The position numbers and the translations under genes were made by a program. Below the pieces are notes generated by a model. That model was not told where the DNA came from, made no database searches, and saw nothing but the letters and a program-made list of their open reading frames with translations. Shown piece after piece: positions 35,570-47,192 of a stretch of 64,000 nucleotides of DNA. Each line of letters opens with the position of its first letter. The first letter of the stretch is position 1. Location of the stretch: NCBI GenBank assembly GCA_002189035.1, contig NEEC01000004.1:1984001-2048000 (forward strand), written 5' to 3'. The DNA comes from Utricularia gibba. Taxonomy: Eukaryota > Streptophyta > Magnoliopsida > Lamiales > Lentibulariaceae.

Positions 35570-37064
35570 ATGAATATCGAGCATCGGAACGCCGACGATG
35601 CTCTGGAGTGCAGGGGTGGTGATGGGGTTGGCGATAACGCCATATACAATAGCAACAAGATTAGAGCAAGCAACGAGATTGTCCCCATCGATGCAATCGT
35701 TATACCAATACAATCAGACATTAAAGTGAGTTCCGTTTTGTCTGGTTTCTTACATTTCTTGATGGTTTACACTGACCCTGTATTTTTTTCCCCAGGTTGC
35801 CAAACAGGAGGCTCAAGCTTTGGCACACCCTACGTATCTTCTTTCTCTTGCAGTTTTTGGGATTGCAGGGGTATTATGCTCCATAACGACGTCGTTTTCC
35901 TGTTGAATTCTGTGGGTATATGTAATGTTCATGAGCGCTGATGGCAATATATGTTTTCAGGTTATGACACGATATGGCTTCAGAGTACTGTCCACACACA
36001 AAGTAGTGTATGGGCACAGGGAAGTTAGCTTTGCAAGTGACAAGAGTTTTCTCTACCCCGACCTTATATCCAACATGGTTGGATCCTTCCTCATGGGGTG
36101 GTTGGGAGTGGTTTTCAAGAAGGATATTTCGAATATCTCCGACCATCTCGCCGTCGGACTCTCGACGGGGTTTCTGGGCTGCCTCACGACTTTCAGTGGC
36201 TGGAATCAAAGCATATTGGACCTCAGTGTGGACGGCCGATGGGTCCATTCTTTCCTTTGTGTCATCATAGGTTACGACAGTATAATCATCCCCTTTTGTT
36301 ACCTTTGCAATGTTCATGATGGATGATGACAAATAAATACTTTCTCTGCAGGGCTTGTTCTCGCCGGTTTATCAATCGTACTCGGAGTGTGGACAGCAAA
36401 GATTTGCAGAAAATATATCGCAGCATACTTCAAGGCTCCTGATACCATTTGCCTCTTCACAGTAAACAAGCCCAAGTGCCTGGTGACACTTTTCACGGTG
36501 TTTCTTATTTCACTAGCAGTACTCTGGAGCGTGTTTGTAGCTCTGGAGATCACCAGCTTCAGAAAAGATGGCAACAAGGCTGAGGTACTCCTCGGAGGCC
36601 TTGTCGGCCCCTTCGGGTGTGGCTCAGATGGTACCTGTCTCGTCTGAACGGACGAGGATTCGGGAAAAACAGCAGCCTGAAATGGATGCCCTTCGGGACA
36701 CTCGCTGCTAACGTTCTTGCATCTTGCATCATGGCTGCAATGGCGATTATCAGCCAGACGGTAAGTAAAATCCAGTCACGTGTACCTTTTCCTTTTTCTT
36801 ACATGATCGATCACACACGATACGATTGGGTGTGGATGTTTTTCAGGTCAACGGAAGAGAAGTCGGCATTCTGACAGGTGGCATACAGCTGGGGCTACTG
36901 GGCTCGCTTAGCACGGTCTCAACATTCATGTCCGAGATGTATGAGATGGGAAGAACTTGTAACCCGTTAAGGCTGGTGGCGTATGCTGTAATTACGATAG
37001 TGTCCTCCTCCTCTTGGGCACCCTCATATACTCTGTGCCTTGTTGGGTCAGGAATTATAGTTAG
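35570..37064 (+). CDS. FEX: Plant FEX fluoride exporter (two fused CrcB/Fluc domains), five exons, two -1 frameshifts
   Basis: Exons 35570-35725, 35796-35870, 35961-36270, 36352-36760 and 36847-37064 follow the plant FEX pattern; restored length would be about 389 aa. After a soluble N-terminus, CrcB domain 1 has SNMVGSFLMGWLGVVFKKDI and GLSTGFLGCLTTFSGWNQ. Domain 2 has LLGGLVGPFG, then WLRWYLSRLNGRGFG, PFGTLAANVLASCIM and GLLGSLSTVSTFMSEM. The G-T-FSGWNQ and STVSTF segments are the pore signatures of Fluc channels, which expel fluoride across the plasma membrane. Exon 4 is one base short: the frame breaks in the ggg of cccttcgggtgtgg near 36619. Exon 5 is one base short near 37003, where the conserved C-terminus (GTLIYSVPCWVRNYS, stop at 37062) continues in the next frame. 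Either the assembly has indel errors or this is a pseudogene. Confidence 0.85.
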
Positions 37065-38238
37065 TGACCAAATGTCTGTTTCGGGCTGGGCACGTGGATG
37101 CTAATTGTATGATATTATTGACCTATTGCGTAATTCAACGAACTTAATTGGCCCACTTATTTTCTAACGTTCAGATTGTGCGAATCCAATCCACCACTGC
37201 ATCCCTAGTTTGGGTGATTCGAACCATAGTTTAAATCGTGATTGAATTATATGTTTTTTTTTAATTAAAGAACCAATTATATCATGGATAATGTTACATC
37301 TCTATAAATATTGAATATGAATAATAATAATAATTTAACTGAGATATTTTCCTCGAAATTTTTCAAATTCGATAAGTTAACCACTCTAGGGAGCTGTTAT
37401 ATTTTTTAATATGTGTGTTTAAATTATATAAAATAAAATTAGTTTTAAAATTATATAAAGATAATCAATTTCTAGAGTATAAATCTAATTTTTCGAATAA
37501 CGTAAAATTATATTATAGAGTTTAATAGATTATATTATAAAGTGTAATAGATTAATTTTTTTATAAAATTTAATAAAGTGATATAAAAATATTTTGGGTA
37601 TTTAAATAATAAATTATTTATCTCATCATTTGAATCTTTAATTTTAATATAGAATGAATAAATATTAAAATCTTCAAAATCACAAAATCAATTCAATAAA
37701 TTTTTAAAATAGAGCAGGTTGTGAATATTAGAAATTCATTAATCCCTACATATACTATGTTAGATATTTAAGCGTTTCATATTGATGAATATTCAAAAAT
37801 TAAACATGGGAAAATCATAGTTTAACCATAAGTGGGTAATGATTTATTTATTTATTTTTTACTTTAGAGTGATTCAAATCAATTTAACCCTTATTATAAA
37901 CGGTTCGTGGCTCAAAACAATTCAATCGTTGTTCATTTACTGTTTTTTTAAATATAACATAGTTTAGAAAAAAAAAACATTTTTTTTCTTTTTTGTTGTG
38001 TGTTACTTTTATTAGAAAATGAAGATAGAAATACTGAAGAATGAAAACAGATTGGTGAATCGCCCATCAAATATTCAAATTTTTCACAAAATTTCTTTAT
38101 GGCTCTTGAGGTATTGATCATATGATCGTCTAGGCTACAGAACACTGCAGACACATAAGGAAGATACTCTTTTTGTAGCAAACAAAAATATGAAGTTTTG
38201 GATTATTTAAACAAAAAGCAAGATACAGACAACATATT
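37065..38238. other. Intergenic AT-rich spacer
   Basis: No gene. Contains copies of the dispersed ccatagtttaaatc-gattgaa motif (about 37216 and 37815), related to repeats near 18900 and 24250. 38100-38238 is probably 3' UTR of the ERF gene. Confidence 0.35.
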
Positions 38239-38814
38239 TTAACAGAAGCTCCAAAGCCTGATATCACCTTCCTCAAAGGAATCCTCCATTGTATGAGAAT
38301 CCAAGAAGGAGCCATTAAGCATCATATCATAATAATTGGGAGACTCCATGTTGAACCAAGAAAGCACCTCTAGATCAACCCCACCTTCCTCCTCGGATCG
38401 CAGTCGAATCGGCGTCGGGTGCGTCGGCGAACCCGTCTCGTTCGATGAGGACGAAGAAGAAGGCTCCGGGACCAAACCCTTGTACCTGGTATCGGCAGCG
38501 GCGGCCGCGGCCACCCTCTGGATCGTCTTCGGAGACATGGCCGGTTTTTGTGGCTGTGAGCTGAGAAACTGGTCCCTTGAAGTTGGAAAATTGAGGCTTG
38601 TGGAGGAGTAGCCCTTGAGACACAAATGGGCTGCATCGTAGGCTCTGGCTGCAGCCTCCGGTGTCGAATATGACCCCAGCCATATCCTCGTCTTCTGATT
38701 TGGAGCCCTGATCTCGGAAACCCATGAGCCCCAGCTTCTCATTCTTACTCCCTTGTATTTCTTCTTCGTTTGTGCTTCCGGGGCTTTGCCTTCTCCCTTC
38801 ACCATTGGTGGCAA
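38239..38814 (-). CDS. ERF014: ERF014-like AP2/ERF (DREB-type) transcription factor
   Basis: An intronless gene of 191 aa. One AP2 domain spans about residues 19-75: [20 protein letters not shown], then [20 protein letters not shown], then [10 protein letters not shown] and LNFP. WVSEIR places it with the DREB side of the family. Outside the domain, [16 protein letters not shown] and the acidic C-terminal [11 protein letters not shown] closely match what I recall of Arabidopsis ERF014. The Ser-rich run and the acidic tail are probably regulatory or activating. It acts in the nucleus and binds GCC-box or DRE-like elements. A second in-frame Met three codons later (MVKGEG) is an alternative start. 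The gene looks intact. Confidence 0.92.
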   Translation of the reverse strand: MPPMVKGEGKAPEAQTKKKYKGVRMRSWGSWVSEIRAPNQKTRIWLGSYSTPEAAARAYDAAHLCLKGYSSTSLNFPTSRDQFLSSQPQKPAMSPKTIQRVAAAAAADTRYKGLVPEPSSSSSSNETGSPTHPTPIRLRSEEEGGVDLEVLSWFNMESPNYYDMMLNGSFLDSHTMEDSFEEGDIRLWSFC

Positions 38815-41022
38815 GTGACTTCTCTCTTCTGGTTGATGAAGAGGCAGGATGGAAGATGGAATTTGAGTTCATTACAACGGGGTTGGCCCAATAAAAGGAG
38901 AAATCTCCATCATCTCTCCGATCTATCTATCTAACCACAGTGCAAGAAAACTAAATGCCTTTGTATTGCACATGACACTGACACGTTTTATCTGCAAGCA
39001 TGTGCCGCGAAGTTGCAGTTGAATTCCAAGCAACAAAAACACTGATTACTTGTAACACGATATTGGAGTACAGCCAAGAATTGTCTGGTTCACTGACAGC
39101 GCTCGGTCAAGACGAGCGCAGGAACGCTTCTAGCAGCCCACACCCAACAAATGTAATAATGGGCAATACATGCTTCTTTCCGAAAAAAAAAAAACAATTA
39201 AGAGTAATTTTTTTTTTTTTGCAAAAAGGGAAATGTCCTATAGAACATTTACTGAAATAATAAAATTTCATGAAAGTTAATCTGAAGAGGGCAATTATAT
39301 TTATAAGAAGGAATATTATTATGATGATGTGCAGAAGGAAAACAGCTGGCGCTTCTCTGTCCACAAAACGCGTTTGGAAATAAAACGCTCGGACAATTCA
39401 AAAGTAAATTCAGGAACGAAACCTGATAATAAACAAATAAATAAATAATAGAGCAAAATTCGAAATGTTGACTTGGTCAACGAGGAGTCATCTCCTAGGT
39501 CTGAATTAAATTGGTGCTGCACCCAAATGACATGTCCAGATAGCTTACATGGTTGATGATAGGGTAATTTTATGTCTCTATTAAATTGAATCAATCGCTT
39601 TTGCAGTGATAATGTTCACGAGAGGCCATGGGATGTGGAATTAGTTGCTTCCATCATGGTTTATGTCACCATCCTATCGTATCATGATTTATAATCAAAC
39701 GCAACTTGTTAATACCCACATTAGCTCCTAATCATATTACATATATATTGTTTTTCACTTCTTTTTTTCCTATTTAATGTAAAAAAAAAACACAAAATTA
39801 TCTGTTAAACAATCGCAATTCCAATTCCAATTTCCCTTTCATATTGAACTGCCCTTTTTGTTTACTTACTCCAAAAGTCATTAATTTATACAGCACAAAA
39901 AAATAGAACAATAAAAGCCTGTTCCATTTTCAAAGATGTTATGTTTTTCTATTTTGATTTACAGATCAAAATTTAGAATTTCAAAAATAAGAAAAAACAA
40001 GTGTAGATGAAAGCGATTATAAAAGAAAGATGATATGTATTGATTGATATTGGGGCATGGTGCATTTTCATTGAATTTGGAGTTGGAGTGCAAAGAGAAT
40101 AATTTTTTTGGCATGTAGGTGTGGCGTTGCGATCAGCCAAGATGGACAAGGGCGACTGCGAATGAATGAGCTGGCACTCGGGCACCGTACCTTTCCACTG
40201 CATCCGTACCAATTATTGCCACCTCGTGCCCATCCAAATCCGTGCAAACCTGCCTGCCACCAAATGGCTTCTTAACTCATTTTTTTAATTTGGTCATGTG
40301 CTTGAGTTGAGTCAGGTTTAATAATTTGTAATCATATTTTCAATTATTATTGAAGGAAATTGAATGCAATTATGCATTTGATTTGAATCAATTCATTGAA
40401 CCATAATTTTAAAATGCTACCCGGATGTCAAAAGAAGGCCATATGCCTTTTTTGTAATAAATTATTCGAAAATGTAATGACTGAAATGGGCAACTCAGAA
40501 GAATAGGGGATGGAGGGGACCAATTGGGCGGCAAAATGGTATGGGCTGCCTCTTCTAGGCGCATCAACAGCCTTTTAATCCAATTCAGCCATGGTGGCAT
40601 GTATGGTGGGAGAATTAAGGTCTTCTTTGGTAGAAAGTGTTATTGTATTTTAAATAATATATAGTAATTATGTATTTGTTAAGAAATTATGTTTAAGAAT
40701 ATTATGCAATATTTTGAAAAATGTTATTTTAAAATCCATGATATTTTAATCACGTTTTTTAGGGTTTATAGATCATCACAAAATAAATACAAGTCTAGAA
40801 ACATGTCTCAAGAGGAGTAATATGATAGCATAGTTGATATTGGATGTAGTACTTTGACTCCATGATATCCATTTGATGAAGATGAGAATTGTGGTTGGGA
40901 AATACTGGGGGTTTTTATTATAGGTAAAATATCTTTTACTTAATTTATTTTGTCTTGCTATGTCTTGCAAGAGTATGATGAGATTATTAAATTTATATGC
41001 TTCCTTGTTGGTTGACAGGGTT
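38815..41022. other. ERF014 promoter side and intergenic spacer
   Basis: 38815-39000 is the likely promoter/5' UTR of the minus-strand ERF gene. The rest has homopolymer A/T runs and no coding homology. The open frame 40776-41099 (minus) is a shadow of the transposase fragment that follows on the plus strand. Confidence 0.35.
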
Positions 41023-41090
41023 TCGTCGTAGACAGTAGAATCCTCCATGATGCACTCACAAATGAAGATGTTTTTCATGTATGTAAAGGT
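41023..41090 (+). pseudogene. Short Harbinger transposase fragment
   Basis: The plus strand reads VVDSRILHDALTNEDVFHVC and then K before a gtatgt donor. This resembles the (A)DSR-LRDA segment of DDE_Tnp_4 transposases up to its usual intron; the transposase at 49656-48231 shows the same exon end after ADSRALRDVV and RKG. It lies just outside the large Harbinger element and is not part of its transposase. Confidence 0.45.
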
Positions 41091-42189
41091 ATGTGACATG
41101 GGTATTGTCTATTTTTACTTTATTTATGGCTTTAAAAATAGTCGAAATGAAATTGCTCTTGCAAGTGCATAATATTTATGTGACCATGAATATAGTAACA
41201 AATAATGATTTTAGCACAATATAGGAGAGTTTGTTATCATTTGAAAGAGTAGGAGTGAATTTAAACACTTCATAATGCAAATGATTATTTTAAAATGTGT
41301 CATGCTTCAACTAACTATATGATCGAAAGAGAGTGAGGTTTATTGAAAGTGAGACACAATGTTTACCAAATGTAATGTTGATGTAATGTATAAAATAATA
41401 TAATATCAATTTACAAATGAATCATATGACTCTATAAAAGATATCAACAAAGACTTCACAAATAACTACTCAATCTCATGTTTGAATGTGTTGAACATAA
41501 CTTCCTAAATGCATCTCTATTTATGGCATTTTTTTTATTTGGAACAGATTCAATGAAACAAGAGAGGAGATGAGAATGATAAACATTTAGGCCTCGTTTG
41601 TTAGGTGGGTTTAAATTAAAAGGATTTATATTATTTTATTTTATTATATCCCATAAATAATTGTTTAGAATGAAGTATGTGTTTGGTAGATAGGGTTCAA
41701 TAATATGGGATTATCAATTTTGTATGTTTGTTAGAAGTACTTATACATAGATTTTCAATACTAGAAAATATGAATTCTCTAATATACTCTTTATGTATAA
41801 TATAATATCTTATTATCCTATTTTGATCCCACATGTAGAAACGTGAGATTCAGATTGGGGAATTCGAAACCCTCGAGTTGTGATGTGCATGGATCTTTGG
41901 CTCATGCAACTCTGGGAGCAAGTTTGATCTATCAAAAAATTGGGTATTGGGTGATTCAACAGGTATTTTTTTCTCAAATTTGAGGCGTTTATTTCATTTG
42001 CTGGTTGAATGACCTTAACCACGTGGATTGAGCAACTGGGTGTTAGTATGTGTGATGTTTTTTGAGTAATATGGCTGTGAATTGTGCCCCTGAAACCCAT
42101 ATAATGTTGTTATACTTCTTGTGCCATATTGAGCTACATGTGTATTGTGGTTTTGTCATGGGTTGCGCACTTAGGTGTTGGTTGCAGAA

Positions 42190-42835
42190 ATGGTTAGAGC
42201 AAATGTGGCTATAACAAAATGTGGGAGAAGTGGTGATAACATTAAGACCAAAAGACAGTGGAAACCTGATGAAGAGCGCTTTCTGATCCACGCTCTAAAG
42301 GATATCATTCAAGGTGGGTGGAAAGTAGAGAATGGATTCAAAGGTAATTACCTTCAAGCACTAGAGGAGGCGTTCCTCAAATTGTGTCCCGGCTCAGATA
42401 TCAAAGGCACTCCCCACATGCAATCAAAGATTCATAACTGGAAAAAAGATTACAATACCCTATCTGACTTTCTCAACAAGTCTGGTACCGGGTATGATAA
42501 CTCAACAAACACAGTAGATGCTAGTGAGGATTTGTGGGTGGAGTTCAAATAGGTATTGTTGTTCTAATATGTATGTAGTAGGTAGTTCCTATGAGATTAT
42601 TAATGTACACTTGTGGATTACATGTGCAGCACAATGAGAAGGTGTACAATTTGATGCGGTTTAAGCGTTAGCCTTACTATCCAGATTGGTGCATCATCTT
42701 TGGCAAAGATAGAGCCACTGGAGAATTTGCAGAATGTGTCCCTGATGCTGCTAATGCAACACAACAGGCTGATGACTCTATGGCTAGTTTGGAACAACCA
42801 TTGCATCTTCTTGAGTATCCTGAAGTGGAGGTTGA
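42190..42835 (+). pseudogene. Harbinger ORF1 with Myb/SANT-like DNA-binding domain
   Basis: From MVRANVAITKCG the frame contains a trihelix-like Myb/SANT domain: QWKPDEERFLIHALKDIIQG, FLKLCPGSDIKGTPHMQSKI, then NWKKDYNTLSDFLNKSGTG. It continues after a probable short intron (42550-42630) with PYYPDWCIIFGKDRATGEFA and DDSMASLEQPLHLLEYPEVE. ORF1 proteins bind the termini and help the transposase enter the nucleus. A TAG interrupts the second part where a Trp is expected (just before PYYPDW), and the frame breaks near an A-run at 42840. The Athila-like LTR begins at 42973, cutting off the C-terminus. Confidence 0.75.
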
Positions 42836-42972
42836 CTCGGAAAAAAAATGGTGACCAAAGATCACATGATGCATCCTCTACATATGAAGAGTATCCCTCA
42901 TTAGGAGGGACTCCTGGAGGCCGCACAGGTAATCACACTACACCACCCGTGGTGATGAACCTAGGAAGAAGA

Positions 42973-44319
42973 TGTTAAGTGCCATTTTCTTACTATTTCT
43001 TAGGTTTTTTTTATGTGTAATTGCGATTAGAAGTGTCTAATTAGGGGGTCTATAATATGAGATTTAGGTTTTTATCTAGTTTAGGGTAATTATCCTAAAT
43101 CTTGTATTGTATGTAATAATTTTACTAATTTTAATTGAGTTTTTCTAGAGGTGCACACGTGGCAGAATGTGAGAGAAAGAGGGTATCAGATGACGACAAA
43201 TTGGATCTTCCCAAGCTGACATTCCCTTGATTTCCAGAAGATTGCAGACGCCTAATCATGAGCCTTGACGTGCGGAACACGGGAGTCTCTGGCAGGTGGC
43301 ATCATTAGCATACCAGTGTCAGACGTTGCTTGCAAGTCATCCCAAGTTAACCAGAATCATAGGGACACGAAAGCTCAGACTCTCAATGAAGTTCAGTTCT
43401 GTTCAGACAAGTTTAGTTTTTCTTCAGTTTTTAGTTTTAGACTTTTGTTTCTCTCTCTAGAGGAATTTTCCTCTAGCTTCTTTCTAGAACCTTGTTTTGC
43501 TTTCTTTAGTTTGTATGGCCGTTCGAGGCTAGAAACTTTTATTTATGGGTAGGAACACTACTAGATCTATGTTTCGTTAGCTTATCTTCACATTTTCTCT
43601 GAATCCGAACGGGTTTCGTATGTCTTCGCGCGACTATGTTGTAGTCTTTCTGTAACAGTCCCCTTATTTAAGATTCATGGCTAGCTAATCACTAACCGCG
43701 GGTTTTGGAGAGGAGCAAGGTGGAGAGCACCAACTCACGCCCTTTTGGCAGGAGGAAGATTACGCTTTGTTTGTGGCCGTACCTCAGGATCAATGGACAG
43801 GTAGTGACCTCGTATCTGGACTCATTGGGTCATTGACAACACTCGGGCACACGCGCGCAATTCGGCCGTGAGGGTACGTTGGCACGACCTCTTATTCTCA
43901 CGTTCGTCCAAGGAGGAGCAACATCGGGCTTTTCCCGTACCTTCTTGCAAGAGTGTAAGAGAGGGTAGGAAATTCCTTACTCCTATAACCGGGTACTCAA
44001 GAAGACCAGAGAAAAGTGAAGACGCAATGAACATAGCTGGACAGGATTCCAAGCCCAGGAACAATTACTTTATTTAAGGTTCATCACTTATTTATTTCAG
44101 TTGTCTATTCAAAACCCCCATTGTTTTCTTACTCAAGCTTCATCATTAACGTTTCTCGCACCTTTTACTTTCTAAACCGTTTACAAATCGTGACAGTTTT
44201 ATTCGGGGTACCTCACCTTTCACTTAAAAACAACTCCCTGTGTTTGACACCCGTACTACGCTTTTGTGTTTTACGAGTTTTAAAAATATTAAAATTTGTT
44301 GTGGAAACGACACGCATCA
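42973..44319 (+). mobile_element. 5' LTR of an Athila-like Ty3/Gypsy element
   Basis: It starts TGTTAAGTGCCATTTTC and ends GGAAACGACACGCATCA, immediately before the primer-binding site and gag. It is the same family as the solo LTR at 15441-16690 (shared ends, gtagtgacct segment, cctataaccgggtactc-like segment). About 1.35 kb long. I found no 3' partner in the window, so the element is truncated. Open frames inside it are not genes. Confidence 0.82.
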
Positions 44320-44325
44320 AATTTT

Positions 44326-44343
44326 TGGTGCCGTTGCCGGGGA
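44326..44343 (+). other. Retrotransposon primer-binding site (tRNA-Asp type)
   Basis: TGGTGCCGTTGCCGGGGA lies 6 bp after the LTR end. It matches the TGGCGCCGTTGCCGGGGA site used by Athila-type elements, complementary to the tRNA-Asp 3' end as I recall it, except for one C-to-T change at a CpG. It fixes the LTR boundary and the plus-strand orientation. Confidence 0.85.
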
Positions 44344-44490
44344 GTTGAATTTTTTTGTGTTTGGTGTTGTGTGTGTGAGTTTCGTTTTATCTTCCTTTTT
44401 GTTTTGTTGTCTTTTTCCTTTTTCTTTCTGTTTTTCTTCCCTTGTTGTTTCTTTCACTTGTTTCCGTTTCTGCTTTGTTTTTCTCTTTTT

Positions 44491-45075
44491 ATGCAGCCAG
44501 GTCCACCAAGGGCTCGTCCAAGCCTGAGATCTTATAGAGAAGTTTTATATCCTTTGGACTAGGAGGTGGAACGAAACTTTCCAGTACTAGTTCCCACTAA
44601 CTATGGACCAGCACTACGGACCATCAAGGAGGAAATCACTGCAAATCATTCAGACCGTCCCTTATGCATCATTTTCGATGGAGAAGAAGACTATGGGCTA
44701 CGTCCTTACATATTCCAGATGCTTCCAAAGTTTGATGGAAGGGAAAATGACGACCCCAATCGTCATCTATGTGAGTTGCACACGGCTTGTGCATCCATGC
44801 GCCCCAAGGGAGCTATGGAGAATCAAGTCAAGCTTAGAGTATTTCCCTTCAGTCTTAGCGAATGAGCTTTGGAGTGGCTCTATGGACTTCCACCTTCATC
44901 TATCGCCACATGAGAGCAGATGGTTCAAAAATTCTTGGATCGCTATGCACCACTCTGAAGAGCTTCAGCCGGAAGGAGAGCCTTGACTACCATGATGCAG
45001 AGTGAAGGAGAAAACTTGCAGGAGTATTATGATCGTTTCAACCGAATCTACAACTCCTACCCTCAGCAATACTGA
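44491..45075 (+). pseudogene. Gypsy gag remnant
   Basis: Broken frames from MQPGPPRARPSLRSYREVL continue as RNFPVLVPTNYGPALRTIKE, QMLPKFDGRENDDPNRHLCE, LRVFPFSLSE, ALEWLYGLPPSSIAT and MMQSEGENLQEYYDRFNRIY. This is the order of a plant retrotransposon gag domain (E-DPN-HL, FPFSL--A--WL--LP--SI-T). Stops interrupt it at least at three places (near 44561, 44863 and 44910). Sequence after about 45100 is no longer recognisable. Confidence 0.78.
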
Positions 45076-45387
45076 AGTCATCTTGAGTAACCCCATAAAG
45101 CTACAGCTTTTTCTGGACAACAATAGTGCAAGACGTGAGGTTATGGTGGATGGGATTGTGAGAGGTCTATGATGTCGCTACACCTCTGTTTTTCCTTTGT
45201 TGTTTTGATCATATCCACTTATGATGTCCATGTATCATGACGATCATTTTGCTTTGCATGACAATATTACGCTTTACATGTTTGCCATGAGTAGCTGATA
45301 TCTGATTTCAGTTTGTGGTGCTGCTGGATATGTACACGGGCGTGGTTTAATCATAAACAACGCCCGTATTCCCTTGTTTAGTATACC

Positions 45388-45565
45388 TGATCCAAATTGC
45401 TCCTAAGGGTCGAATGTTAATTAAGATTTAAAATAAATAAATATCCACTCGATCCAAAGTATACCTAAGGTTCGAAGGATAATAAAAATACTAAAATAAA
45501 AAAAGGTTCCATCCGAATCATACCTAAGGATCGAATGGTAATAAAAATATTAAATTAAGGTATTA
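45388..45565. repeat. Three direct copies of an about 61-bp unit
   Basis: Units start with (g)atcc at 45389, 45451 and 45511. Each contains gatccraa, then cctaaggrtcgaat, then aataaaaata-taaaat. The same unit is repeated four times at 47411-47646. Confidence 0.75.
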
Positions 45566-45718
45566 TTTTAAATGAATATGCATATAAGAATATTTGAGAA
45601 TTTATGTTTTGTTTTTTGTAATTTATGAAGTGTATATTGAAAAACCCATGATTACAGTAGAGTGAGTAACATCATAATGTTCCGAAATTCAAACCACTGT
45701 TACATGCCATGAATGTTC

Positions 45719-46870
45719 AAGCAAGAACTTTGTAATAATCCCACATTGGGTGATTAGCATCTAACAGAGGTTGTCCAATTCGTGCATGCTTCACGAAACT
45801 CGGTATATCATTTGCTTCTAATAGACTTGAAGGAAGATGCGTATTTCTCCACACTCAGCTAACACAGCATCTCTTACATCCTGGTATGACGTCGGGAAGA
45901 AAGCGTAATCATGCTGTGACACAATAAGACCATGGCCTAAATGTCAGTAGGAAACATGCGTACCAGACCATATGATCGCAAATAGACTTAACTGGGTTTC
46001 TGATGGACTTGAACGGGGAGTCGTCAATAAGTAAGGTGTTGGTTGCATCATACCGACCCAAGAAGCCTTCATCTTACCCCCAAATCCGCGACAACTCCTT
46101 CAACACAGCAGCTTTTGACCTATTATCATGCACACGTACATGCGTTTCAGTGGTCTTCGATGCATCCCATATGAAAGCCAGCAAGGTGTCTGCATCAGGC
46201 CCAAACATGCACTTGGTGATCTCATGTAGTTGTGCACTATAGAACATAGACAGATGTTAGAGCATTAGATATCAGCACATGCTCTGCAGATTTCATGGAG
46301 TGGGATTTACGCACCCCTCGAAGACCATATACCGACATCAAAGTTTGCAAGACACCATTCGATGAACTCACGAGCAAAGGGCCTGAGGAAGACTGCCAAA
46401 CCAAAAAATCGATTGGTTGAACATGACACAGCCATGAGACAATGTTACGGTGTCTTACTATTTCTCCTATATATCACAGCGTCTTGTTTTCGATGCAACC
46501 TTTGGTACTTGACTTTGAAGACAATGTCTGCTAGCACTCCGTTGACATCCAACACAAGGAGCTTGTGCACTTGTTGCCTGGGCGATGAACTGGGGCCAAT
46601 GTATACCCATCTACTTTCATACCAATTTAGCCTTGCACGTAGTTGGGCATTCTCTTCCAGGATTTTGTCCACATCCACACTAGCAGTTGGTTGCGGGTTG
46701 TCTTCCTCCACATTTCTCCCTACATCCTGTTGTCGATCAGATGCAAATGCTAGTAACATCTCTTCCTCAATGATCACGTCGTCAGGTTTTGATCGCTCGC
46801 GTATCACTCTTCCTTGACCACACCAGAAGTGGCGAGTACCGGCAGCGTCCACCACAGGTGATGAGATCAT
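45719..46870 (-). pseudogene. FCP1/NIF-like (HAD superfamily) phosphatase pseudogene inside the Harbinger element
   Basis: On the minus strand, 46870 to about 46460 encodes a linker, a short coiled coil (KILEENAQLRARLNWYES) and then HKLLVLDVNGVLADIVFKV, the first HAD motif. A second exon near 46400-46300 gives RPFAREFIEWCLANFDVGIW. A third (from about 46250) gives TLLAFIWDASKTTETHVRVH, DNRSKAAVLKELSRIWG, then after a TAA DEGFLGRYDATNTLLIDDSP. The end is HDYAFFPTSYQDVRDAVLAE, a one-base shift near 45860, and ANDIPSFVKHARIGQPLLDA to a stop at 45719. This is a plant FCP1/NIF (CTD-phosphatase-like or TIM50-like) fold. The stop and frameshift mark it as dead. Its intron remnants suggest DNA-level capture, not retroposition. 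Confidence 0.75.
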
Positions 46871-46937
46871 GGATGCTATACATTATCCCAATGAAGATAA
46901 ATGATACAAGATCAATAATCCTCCATTGATTTCAGTT

Positions 46938-47063
46938 GGGCCAATCACTAGATCAAGAGCAAAAATGAATCAAGAAGTGCTTAAGAGGTTATGGGCCAAT
47001 CAACCAAACTATGAGGTGTTGAGCATGGAATTCAACATTCTCAAAGTGTATCAACTTGATTAG
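46938..47063 (+). pseudogene. Small Gypsy pol C-terminus remnant
   Basis: The plus strand reads GPITRSRAK, then NQEVLKRLWANQPNYEVL to a stop. GP(I/M)TR(S/A)RA(K/R) followed by a Leu-rich helix is common near the end of plant Ty3/Gypsy polyproteins. It may belong to the same insertion as the LTR and gag at 42973-45075, or to another one. Confidence 0.4.
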
Positions 47064-47192
47064 AGAAGACCCATTACTATCAAATACATTATTATTACTA
47101 CTTTTCATCTATTTAAGAAGGCCTTACTAATTTAAACCCATAAAGGAAACATTCTGTAATTTATAATCATAAATTTTGATCTTGGTGTATAC

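Noticed and set aside
38336-38872. Several overlapping open frames around the ERF gene
   Set aside because: Alternative-frame shadows of the AP2 gene; only the frame with the AP2 domain has homology.
44240-44562. Phe/Cys-rich open frames just after the LTR end
   Set aside because: They translate the T-rich leader between LTR, primer-binding site and gag.
46362-46817. Plus-strand 151-codon open frame
   Set aside because: Antisense shadow of the FCP1/NIF-like pseudogene.
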